Assembly (NCBI GenBank): GCA_027575765.1
Contig: JANBPT010000597.1
Span: 1 to 29,154, forward strand
From: Tieghemiomyces parasiticus
Taxonomy: Eukaryota; Kickxellomycota; Dimargaritomycetes; Dimargaritales; Dimargaritaceae
Direction of reading: 5' to 3'
Length of the DNA stretch: 29,154 bases
In this document: in pieces, positions 1 to 7,780 of the stretch
Numbering within the stretch: the first letter of the stretch is position 1
Layout of the letters: every line of letters starts with the position of its first letter
Position numbers and translations under genes: made by a program
Notes under the pieces: model-generated
Told to the model about the DNA's origin: nothing
What the model saw: the letters and a program-made list of their open reading frames with translations, nothing else
Database searches by the model: none

Positions 1-56
1 AAAGGGAAAGAGAAAGAGAAAGAGAAAGGGAAAGGGAAAGAGAGGAGGAGAGGAAA
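1..56. repeat. Purine microsatellite (GGGAAA/GAGAAA)n
   Basis: The window opens in an all-purine tract built of six-base units alternating between GGGAAA and GAGAAA, ending in GAGGAGGAGAGG. It is cut by the window edge, so its full length is unknown. Confidence 0.85.
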
Positions 57-631
57 ATGTGGTGAATTCACCACAGTTACCTTTCTCCATATTTCATATT
101 TTCTTCATATATTTGAACTTTATTATACCTCACTATCATCTACTCTCACTCCTTATGGTTTCCCTCTTTCATACCCTAATCCCTATTGTAACCAAGGTGC
201 ACCCCCCCCAGGAAGCCTCTCACTCAAAGAAGGCTGCCTCTCATTTGGATTGACCTTCTAAATGGAAATTGGAAGTCTCTGCTGTTGATCAGCCCTTCCT
301 CCGGAGAACAAAGGAGAGGGTGGCCTTTGTATTCTAGAAAAGAAATCCACCTTGACTTGGGCCCCACTTTACACAGACAAGGCCTCCAACTACAGTGCCT
401 AAGCTATACCAAATGGGTTCACATCATCTCCTCATAACACTCATACTTAAGGTGGCTAACCAGCCACAATTGACTAACTCTTCAAATGTGTAATAAATCT
501 ATCTATTTATTCTTATAGCCAGTCCACTTGCCAGCTTGCCCTACCTCAGCCTTTAGTAGTTGCCCCTCCCCTTGGACCACACACCCCATTACACTATCAC
601 CTGCTCCTTATAGCCTTATACCTACTGCACC
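57..631. other. AT-rich stretch without a recognisable gene
   Basis: I see no supported gene here. The sequence is AT-rich and CpG-poor, with a C8 run near 208-216. It may be internal or flanking sequence of the gypsy element whose 3' LTR lies at 1507-1852, but I found no copy of that LTR in it, so the 5' LTR is either deleted or outside the window. Confidence 0.4.
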
Positions 632-988
632 ATGGCCCACTCTCCAAGATTCCCTGGCTCTCCTGCTACTCCTCTGGACAGACCTGACTCTACTGGACCT
701 GAACTTGGGGACACCCAGCTACTCCTCACTAGACTGGAGAATAAGCCCCTGAATACCAACAGCAGGACCCACCTTCTTCTCTCCCAGAAGTATGCCTCAC
801 CTCCACCTAGTGATGCTGCTTTGGCTAAGATTGAAGCCTCTATCTCAAAGTACTCTGCCATTGCTCAGACTTACAAGGCTGACATTGAGTTACTCTGTGG
901 CTCCCTTCAGGTTACTGGCCCTGGGACTCCTTCCTCTATGGTGGTCAGCCAAGTCTCTATCAACTCTGACCATGACCACCCATGGTAG
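632..988 (+). pseudogene. Possible Gag-like fragment of the gypsy element
   Basis: This is an open frame of 118 codons starting at an ATG, with no recognised domain. The N-terminal third is rich in Pro, Ser and Thr. Residues of about 60-90 (around SDAALAKIEASISKY) look helical and could form a coiled coil. It ends nine bases before recognisable integrase-like coding sequence begins (997). One reading is the N-terminus of Gag joined to the end of Pol by a large internal deletion. That is inference from position only: I see no Gag zinc knuckle and no protease or reverse transcriptase between the two. It could also be a chance frame. Confidence 0.25.
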
Positions 989-996
989 GTAGATTG

Positions 997-1450
997 TGGT
1001 ATGAATTTATTGATTGCACCTTACTCACTTATTATACACAACATTCTAGAGAAACAGGACATAATCCTTTCTATTTACTCTATGGAGTTCAGGCCTGCCT
1101 ACAAGGGGATTGACCACTACCTCTCCAACCTGAAGAGGAGTACTCTCTAGGCCAAGTCAACCACACTCATTTTGAATGCCTCTGCCATTACCACCACATT
1201 GTGTATGACCATTACCAACAATGCAATCAACCAATCTGGGCCAAATTTCAAGAGTTGGCTACATGGGTTCCAGTATATCATCCATGTAACAGTGTCCTGC
1301 TATGTGACCCTACAACTTGGCAACTTCAACCATGTTGGTTTGGTCCCTTCATAATCACACACATCCACAGCATGACACCTATCAAATAAGCAATCTATAA
1401 GGTTGTGAACATCCATATTTCCCAATTGAAGCCCACCATGATAACCACCC
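997..1450 (+). pseudogene. Ty3/gypsy integrase C-terminus (decayed)
   Basis: The frame from 997 reads like the end of a retroelement integrase core. A Trp-Tyr-Glu start is followed by HSRETGHNPFYLLYG at about 1039-1083, which matches the family pattern H..TG..PFYLLYG. A TGA at 1111-1113 then breaks the frame. Further on, another frame gives CWFGPF (about 1334-1351), the GPY/F module of gypsy-type integrases. After a TAA (1387-1389) the sequence gives VNIHISQLKP (about 1405-1434), matching the usual VHVSRLKP ending. Integrase inserts the element cDNA into chromosomes. This copy has at least two stops and is non-functional. The order integrase end, polypurine tract, LTR is exactly that of the 3' end of a gypsy element. 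Confidence 0.8.
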
Positions 1451-1496
1451 ACACACAACACAATTGGCACCTACCTCCTAAATTTATCCAAACCTT

Positions 1497-1506
1497 GGGG
1501 GAAGGA
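1497..1506 (+). promoter_or_regulatory. Polypurine tract of the LTR element
   Basis: A run of ten purines (GGGGGAAGGA) directly abuts the TG that begins the LTR. In LTR retrotransposons this is where plus-strand cDNA synthesis is primed, and its position fixes the LTR start. Confidence 0.75.
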
Positions 1507-1852
1507 TGTTGTGCACAGGGCCCAAAAACTCCTTTTTATTACTCCCTTTATTAAGTTTTGATGAATCAATTTTATGTTTGTTTATCAGGTTTAGACAACC
1601 CTTTGACTCTAATCCTATGTAATAGATACCAGACTTGTCACTTTATCAAAGGAACCTTTACTATCTGCCTTTCCTTCTTGTTTGCTGAACAAGCTTCTTT
1701 TTTTGAATATAAAAGGTGTGAACTATGCCTTATAATAAATGATACCAAAAATGCTCACTTTTCTTATTTTTGACTGAACTCAACTTTTATTGTTTCATTA
1801 TCTTTAGTCATTATACCATATACAAGACACTGAACTACTATTGTTCACAACA
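1507..1852 (+). mobile_element. 3' LTR of a Ty3/gypsy retrotransposon
   Basis: This 346-bp LTR starts TGTTGTG and ends CACAACA, a perfect 7-bp terminal inverted repeat with canonical TG...CA ends. It carries a TATA box (TATAAAAG, 1708-1715) and an AATAAA signal (1734-1739), the promoter and poly(A) elements expected in an LTR. It follows a polypurine tract and a decayed integrase end. The five bases after it (CTAGC) would be one copy of a target duplication, but the partner copy lies outside the window, so this cannot be confirmed. The 5' LTR is not in the window. Confidence 0.85.
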
Positions 1853-1998
1853 CTAGCCCATGGCATTCTATGCCTGGCCCCCCCAGCTGAACAGCACAGG
1901 GCCAAGGTGGTTAGGACCACCCCCTACTCCATCACAGCCACCATTGATGAATAGCTGGTCCATACAGTATACCAACCCCCATCCTTTACTATTGACTG

Positions 1999-2452
1999 AT
2001 GCTGGAGAATCATCACTCCCCCCATCAGTGTGCCCTGGTCCTAGGTGACCTCAATATAGCCATCTTAAATACCACTCACCTGGGTTGGAGGCCTCCCAAC
2101 CAAGGCCAAATGCTGGGCCAGGTCATGTCCCTGTACCACCTGCATCAAGTCCCAGATCCCCACCCTACCCACCAGATTCAACTGAACCATGCCCTCATCC
2201 ACTGTAGCCTACTGGATGAGACCCAGGTCTCCACTGCCCATGTGGGGGGTATCATTTCCACTACTCACCCCCTCCTGAGGGTGACTTTTCCCTATACTCA
2301 ACCCTACAGCCCTACCAAGGGTGCCCAGCAGTTCCAACTCTCAGGGCTAAATGACCCTCAGACTAACCTCAAGTTCTGGGCCCTCTTTAAAGAGCTGAGT
2401 CTAGTGGCCACTGCTATGGTTGATGTGACCCCATCCCTATCCCAGTCCCCCC
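1999..2452 (+). pseudogene. LINE endonuclease (APE-like) C-terminal remnant
   Basis: The frame contains CALVLGDLN (about 2029-2055), the [LV]GD[FL]N strand typical of apurinic-type LINE endonucleases, which nick the target DNA to prime reverse transcription. Further on, ISTTHPLL (about 2254-2277) occupies the place of the usual SDHxPLL motif, with the Asp before the catalytic His changed to Thr. Together with a TGA at 1993-1995 just upstream and loss of the N-terminal half, this suggests an inactive enzyme. The frame continues into QSPPGGSGSG before stopping at 2475. The real continuation is in the next frame, so a one-base change in the C7 run at 2447-2453 is the likely break. Confidence 0.65.
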
Positions 2453-2455
2453 CAG

Positions 2456-4042
2456 GTGGCAGTGGATCTGGCTGATGAGGCCATCCTGGTGGCCATCCAA
2501 GAGGCAGCAGCCAACTCCCTGGGTCAGTACCATGCAGGTGAGGTTTGTAACCACCCCCGTAGGGGACCCCCCAAAGCCCCCACCTCAACTGACCAGGCCA
2601 TCCAGTTGTACAAGGAGACCCAGCGCAGCCAGATCACTGGTACCATCCAGTCTCGTGTCCAAGGGTTGCCAGTCCAGGAGGATGTGGTGAACCACTTTGC
2701 TAGTATCTACTGCCTACCTACTAATTACTTGGCATATGAGACTAATGAGGTTCACCTGAACCAGTCCCAACCCTCAGTTGCCTTCCTGGTATCACCTGAG
2801 CAGGTTAAGGAGGTGATCCAGGGGTACCCTGATCAGAAGGCCCCTGGTCTGGATTCCATCCACAACCAGCTACTGGCCAACCTTCTGGAAGATGGCCTAC
2901 CTGAACTCCTGGCCTCCCTGTACAACCTGTGTATTACCACAGGGTGTACTCCAGCCCAGTGGAATGAGTCCCTGATTGCCCCCATCCCCAAGGTATCAGG
3001 GGCCTCCACTATTGACCAGTACCGCCCAATTGCTCTGACTGTCATGGCCCAACGGCATTTTGAAAAACTGATCATTGGGTATGTGGCAGCCCTTCCTCTC
3101 TCCCCATGGCAAGCAGGGTTCCGTCAGCACCTGAGTTCCCTCCCTCAGGCCATGGCCTCCCATGATGGGGCCCATTCCATCCCTCTGGCCCAGGCCTATC
3201 TTGACCTGAAGGCTGCCTATGATACTGTACCTATCAATGGCATGCTGTCCAAGCTGGCAGCCAAGGCATGCCCAGCCCCCATCTTCCAGGTGGTCCAGGC
3301 CCTGTTTACCAATGAGTATTCTAAGGTGGCAGTGAATGGTGAGTTGACTGCCTCCTTCCCAAGGCACCAAGGGATATTTCAAGGGGCCCTCCTATCCCCT
3401 GCCTTGTTTAATATCTTCATTGATGACTTGACAGCTGTCCTGCCTCCCTCAGGGTTGGTAGCCATCCCCCCTGCCCTGCTGTATGCTGATGATATTAAGC
3501 TGCAGTATACACATGCTTCAAACCTTCAGGCTGCCCTGGATGCCTGTCAGAGGTGGGCAGAGGGTAATGGTATGCGTTTTAATGTGGCCAAGTGTGGTAT
3601 CCAGACCACAGGTTCCAACTCCCTCCACCTGGGGCAGGATATGATACCAGTCACCCCAGTCTACCAATACCTGAGGTTTCCCTATAGGCATACAGGTATT
3701 GACTGGCCTCTCCATGTTAAGACCACTACTGCCAAGGCCACAGCCCACCTTAATGCCCTTTGGTTTGTGGCTGCCAACTGGAGCCCTGCTATCAAACTGG
3801 TAGTCTTCAAGACCTTTGTACTTCCAGTGGCTGAGTATGGCCTCCCCCTAGTCCACCTGGCAGTTCAGGCTAAGCTTACCCCTAGGCAGACCCTGGCCCC
3901 ACTCCATACCTTGCTCAAGCAAGGAGTGACCTGGATTATAGGTGCCCACCGTCCAGCCATTGCCCATGCTATGACTGGCCTACCCAGGCTTCCAGAGTGC
4001 CTAGTCCATCTGCAGGTAGGGTTCTACCATCACATCAGCTAG
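2456..4042 (+). pseudogene. LINE reverse transcriptase domain
   Basis: About 528 codons are open. Visible RT blocks are: APGLDSIHNQLL (about residues 125-136), IAPIPKVSG followed by YRPIAL (about 175-195), AYLDLKAAYDTV (catalytic Asp of block A, about 245-255), FQGALLSPALFNIFIDDL (about 307-325), and YADD at residues 343-346 (Asp codons 3488-3493), the catalytic centre. The enzyme copies element RNA at nicked target DNA. The catalytic residues are all present. The frame opens after a TGA at 2426-2428 and lacks a credible ATG, so it was joined to the endonuclease frame in the ancestor. It stops at TAG 4040-4042, with the same frame open again for 200 codons, so this is a single nonsense change. 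Confidence 0.9.
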
Positions 4043-4642
4043 ATCCCCTCCAATGCCCCCCTACACTCCATCCAGACCTGGGTTCAGAGGATGCCACCTA
4101 GGTTCCAGCTCCCCACCCTGTCTGTTCTGGCCCTAAAGGCCCCTCCTGGCCCTCAGACCAAGGCCCAGCTGAAGGCCTTTCACCAGAACAACTTTGCCAC
4201 CAAGTATGGCATCTTGGGAGCTAGGGTTCTGTTGAGGGCCAGATGTAAGGAGGGGAGACCTTCAGGTAACCTATGCCCAGACTGGGTGCTACACTTGGAA
4301 CCCCCAGAACTCTGTAGCATAGCCATCAAGGTCCGGTGTGGCACTTTCCTGACCAAAAAGACGTGCCTCTGTGGTGAGTACTACACCATGGCCCACATTG
4401 AGAGGTGCTCCCTTCTCCCCCCTGGCCCTTGGTGGGACTGGACTTGGGCAGACAAGCAAACCATGGCACAGGACCCCCAGGCCCGTCCAGATCAAACTTA
4501 CTCACCCCTGGATGCTTGTCTCAACCAAGGCAAATGGCTGGAGTTTGAGTACCTAACCAATGGTCTTCTCAAACTTCAAGCAACTCCCCAGTCCCCTCTT
4601 TTTGATTGTGAAGCCCCTCTCTGGCTACAATGTGAGCCCTAA
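4043..4642 (+). pseudogene. LINE ORF2 C-terminal segment with zinc knuckle
   Basis: This is in the same frame as the reverse transcriptase, separated only by the TAG at 4040-4042; the first ATG is at 4091. It contains a C-x-C-x7-H-x3-C motif (Cys codons 4364, 4370 and 4406; His codon 4394), the nucleic-acid-binding knuckle found downstream of RT in many LINEs. It ends at TAA 4640-4642, and AATAAA follows at 4665. Translation as a separate protein from the ATG at 4091 is possible but unlikely to matter. Confidence 0.75.
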
Positions 4643-4664
4643 CTTGATTACCTTCAGAGGTGTT

Positions 4665-4670
4665 TAAATA
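4665..4670 (+). terminator. AATAAA poly(A) signal after the LINE
   Basis: AATAAA lies 23 bases after the last LINE stop codon, where a LINE 3' processing signal is expected. Confidence 0.55.
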
Positions 4671-5215
4671 AACTTACTGGGATTACTTAGGTTGTAGTTA
4701 ATACCCATTGTCATTATCATTAATATTTAGCTTATAGTTAACAGCCAGTATTTAAGGCAATTTGTAACAAGATATGAATGATTATGGGTACTAAGGGCCT
4801 ATCTGCTATAAGTGGGACTTTTAGCATATTATTTTATACCACATATTATCAATGTATGTAGCCAATGCATACCACACATACAAAGTTCAACTCCCAGGAG
4901 ATGCCTCTCTAACCAATAAACATGCTCAAAATTTTACCGCTATAAAAATTTTACTTTTCAAAAACTACACACCACCTTGGGTATCATTCCCCTATAAAAG
5001 GCAAGTTTATTAAGAGAGGCTGAATAAAAGAACTAGTCCTAATTTTACACATTCACCAAAACACATTCTAAAGTTACTTCTTCACCATTAGTAACCACCT
5101 ATTGAAACATTGCCCATGTGCATTGTTGATCTTATTTTACTCTTTCTCCCTGTAAAACATAGCCCATGAGCACCTTCAAAGATCCATCACTGTTCTTTAC
5201 CATCCTACAGTGCTT
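4671..5215. other. AT-rich non-coding stretch
   Basis: No gene seen. The stretch is AT-rich and CpG-poor, with several TATAAAA-like words (for example near 4943 and 4994) and no long frame. Confidence 0.5.
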
Positions 5216-5347
5216 GTGCAGCCTGACCTGGTCAATGAGGAGGAAGCAGTTCACATGGCCAGACCTGGGTGATGAGAGGAGAAAGTGGTTTGCACAGCCT
5301 TGCCCAAGTAATGAGAGGAGAAAGCAATTTGTACAGTCTGACCATTG
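5216..5347 (+). repeat. 39-bp tandem repeat, three units plus a partial one
   Basis: Units at about 5232-5269, 5270-5308 and 5309-5347 share ATGAGAGGAGAAAGC-like cores followed by TT(T/C)(A/G)(C/T)ACAG. A partial unit end precedes the first. The period is a multiple of three, so a 82-codon frame (5166-5414) translates it as repeated ERRKxF segments. I do not claim that frame is a gene. Confidence 0.7.
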
Positions 5348-6039
5348 TAAGTGTACTGTGGAATCAATGACTGGTTACCACTCTGGGTGCAAACATACAG
5401 TTGGTGTCAGTTAACCTGGGTTGGGTTGTGGATCTGCAGGTAGGGTTGACAAATGAGCCCCTTGCCAGGGCCTGTCAGGCCAATAGGTATTAGAAGGAGA
5501 GCTAAGGTGGTACTGATCCTTCTTGGCATGTGGTGGGGAATGGGGTGGTTAGGGTAGAGATGCAAGTATGAAGGGGGAGAAGGAAAACAGTTGTGAGAGG
5601 TGGAATGGCCATGAAGGCCCAGAGGGATGCATGTTTAACAAAAAAAAACCAAAGGCTTATAGACAGGTGGGCAGGGGGTCAGTAGGTTGGGCAAAGGAGA
5701 CACCAGTACTAGATGGTGGAAGTGGACACAACTAACCAGACACAGGACAGAAGGGTCCAGGGGAGCATGGGAGGAAGGGGAGAGGGTTAGCTAGACAGCT
5801 GGCAACCAGTTACCCCCACTGGCTCAGGGGTTAGGATTACCCTATGGAAAGTGTACCTGATACTTGCATTCAAGGTACACCAGTGCAGGCTGGCCACCAA
5901 GCTGAATAAGCCTTCAATATCAGATGCAAGGGTAGACCAGGTAAGTGTGTGAACCTTGTAGTCCTGGTGGCCATTGACACCAAGGTTATCTATCAGCTAT
6001 GAAGTTTAATCCAATGGGTTCCTCCCTTCCACCATTACA
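5348..6039. other. G-rich gene-free stretch
   Basis: No supported gene. The plus strand is rich in GGGG and GGT words, and an A8 run sits near 5640. CpG is nearly absent. Confidence 0.45.
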
Positions 6040-6347
6040 GTTCAATGGAAGTGGAAGAGATAAATTAATTAAAGGCAGCAATTATCACCAGTGGCAAGTA
6101 AAGTAGAGGGAATAAATTTAAGTAAAGGTGGTGATTAACAATGGCAGCAAGTAAAGTGGAAGTAGTAAACTGAATAAAGATGATGATTATCAATAGCAGC
6201 AATAGAAGTGGTAATAAGTTATGGAATAAAGGCAGTGATTATCAATGGTGGCAAGTAAAGTAGAAGGGATAAACTCAACTAATGTGGTAATTAGCCAGCT
6301 GAAGTAGGGGTAATCAATTAAACAAAAGTGGCAATAATCCAACTGAA
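6040..6347 (+). repeat. 52/53-bp tandem repeat (minisatellite)
   Basis: Four clear units lie at 6071-6123, 6124-6175, 6176-6227 and 6228-6280. Each begins AAAG(G/A)(C/T)(A/G)... and contains ATTATCA, GCAA and AAGT(A/G)GAAG blocks. Degenerate partial units precede (about 6040-6070) and follow (about 6281-6347). The units are AT-rich and carry stops in all frames, so the array is non-coding. Confidence 0.85.
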
Positions 6348-6659
6348 GCACCATTAGCATGGAAGACCAATCAAGGGCCTAATGATGAGAGGCATGGGGA
6401 GTTAGCCAGGGTGACCATGGTTATTGGCATGGGAGAAGGGTGAAGGAGGTGGACTTAGCAAAGGGGGGAGGGGGGGAAGAGAAAACGGAATTTTTATTTC
6501 CTTCCTGAAGGAGGGGGGATAACCATGGATGGCATTGGAAGGCCCATGGAGCCTCTTCATTCATTAATGGCTATAGCTCTGATCATCACCTTCTGGTTGT
6601 TAGCTGGGAGGTTAGGCCCCCATGGCAATCTCATGGTGTAATCCTTCCTCCCAGGGTAT

Positions 6660-6667
6660 TATAAATA
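6660..6667 (+). promoter_or_regulatory. TATA box of the 6762-7678 gene
   Basis: TATAAATA stands 95 bases before the ATG at 6762. It is followed by a C/T-rich leader with little G, as in the leaders of the host genes further right. Confidence 0.6.
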
Positions 6668-6761
6668 TCCCTCCCTACCTCTCCAACCATTCACCATCAT
6701 CCTCAACTTCTCCCTCTCTTCCCTTTGCTCACCTTTACCTCACCCACCCTTTCCCTTCAAG

Positions 6762-7678
6762 ATGTGGTCAGATATGGAGGATAGTGACTATTATGAACCA
6801 GAGTCCCCTAGCCCCTCTCCCCAACCCATGCCCTCTAGTCACCAGGTAAGGTCCCCCAGCCCATGCTGTCCAGTTGCCAGGTAAGGAAGGCAGCCATGGG
6901 GGACCTGTACCTTGCCATTGGGGACTTGGTTCTCCAGAACAAGGCCAGGCTCTACTGCCTCAGGCCTTGCACCACCCCAGAGGAGGTCCAGGCACCTTAT
7001 GGGGTGTGGGGATGCATGAGCAACTGGGGTGGTTCCCAGTTGTATTGCCTAGCCTGCCTCAAGAATTTCAACAAGATTAAGTATCTCATGGCAGTGGACT
7101 CCCAATGCCTCCGCCTGCTGACAGATGGGGATCCAGCCCTGGCCCTCATCCATGCCCAGACCCATTTGGCCTCCCCTTACCCTCTCCCAAACTCCTAACC
7201 CTTCGCCCTCAGGAGGCGGTACTATAACCAGCCAGGACCAGCCACCACCCCCCAGCCTAGGCAGGCAGCTGGCCCCTTCAGGGCCAAAGGGCAGGCCCAG
7301 GCTGATACCATCAGGCATCTCACCCAGCAGATTGATTCCCTGACGGCCCTGGTGAACACCCTGGTCCAGCCCCCCATGGCCAGGGTTTGTGAGGCAGCTG
7401 TGGCCAGAATTTGCCAGACCATTAGGACGGCCAACAGGCCAGAGGTGGTCCAGGCCTTCCGAGATCAGCTGACCTCGGCAGGTATTCCACAGCCCAAGAC
7501 CCTAGCTGAGGAAGCAGCCATCACCATTCCCAGGCCTGAAACAAATCTTCTAGTACAGAATACCTCTCTCACATATCATCTGGTGCTCTCTCACTCTCCC
7601 CAGCTTCTTAGTAGGACTAGGCACCCACAGCCCTGGAGTTTCTGGTTGCTTTGGGCCTTCTTTGCCCCTACTATTTAA
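6762..7678 (+). CDS. Unrecognised spliced gene in the repeat compartment
   Basis: I do not recognise this gene. Proposed exons are 6762-6845, then from 6881 (or 6938) to 7080, then 7213-7678, giving 249 (or 230) residues. The second intron (7081-7212) is well supported: GTATCT donor, CTAAC branch site 13 bases before a CAG, phase kept, and it removes the only in-frame stop (TAA 7196-7198). The first intron is ambiguous: 35 nt with GTAAGG...CAG, or 92 nt using the acceptor at 6937. The protein has an acidic, Ser/Pro-rich N-terminus (MWSDMEDSDYYEPES), a cysteine-rich middle (C-x3-C, a lone Cys, then C-x2-C in YCLAC) that could bind zinc, a basic KIKRRYY stretch, and a heptad-like segment (around IRHLTQQIDSLTALVNTLV). 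A TATA box lies upstream and AATAAA at 7775. Arg is mostly AGG and CpG is low, as in the neighbouring transposons. It may be an element protein or a lineage-specific gene. Confidence 0.5.
6825..6886 (+). repeat. Imperfect direct duplication containing splice-donor words
   Basis: Two 27-base copies (6825-6851 and 6860-6886), offset by 35 bases, match at 22 positions. Both end CCAGGTAAGG, so the duplication copied a consensus splice donor. It lies at the first exon boundary of the 6762-7678 gene and makes that boundary hard to call. Confidence 0.7.
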
Positions 7679-7774
7679 TCCCCAGTTTTCATTATCATTC
7701 TTCACTCAGCCTTGTTCGCCAATATATACTGTAGTGTTTCATCTAGTTCATTCACACTTGTCACTATGAGTTAC

Positions 7775-7780
7775 AATAAA
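7775..7780 (+). terminator. AATAAA poly(A) signal
   Basis: AATAAA lies 97 bases after the TAA at 7676-7678, a normal distance for the 6762-7678 gene. Confidence 0.5.

Larger units (their letters stand above)
1857..4670 (+). mobile_element. Non-LTR retrotransposon (LINE), 5'-truncated and decayed
   Basis: The coding layout is an endonuclease remnant (about 1860-2452), reverse transcriptase (2456-4042) and a C-terminal segment with a CCHC-type zinc knuckle (to 4642), followed by AATAAA at 4665-4670. This is the order of an APE-type LINE ORF2. The defects are few: a frame change near the C7 run at 2447-2453, another upstream near the C7 run at 1878-1884, and a single in-frame TAG at 4040-4042. 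Arg is mostly AGG and CpG is almost absent, unlike the CGC-rich host genes to the right. I see no poly(A) tail or target duplication and cannot assign a clade. The 5' part is missing exactly at the end of the gypsy LTR. Confidence 0.85.

Noticed and set aside
7049..7434. Minus-strand frames opposite the unknown spliced gene
   Set aside because: They are Gly/Trp-rich reflections of Pro-rich sense codons, with no supporting signals.
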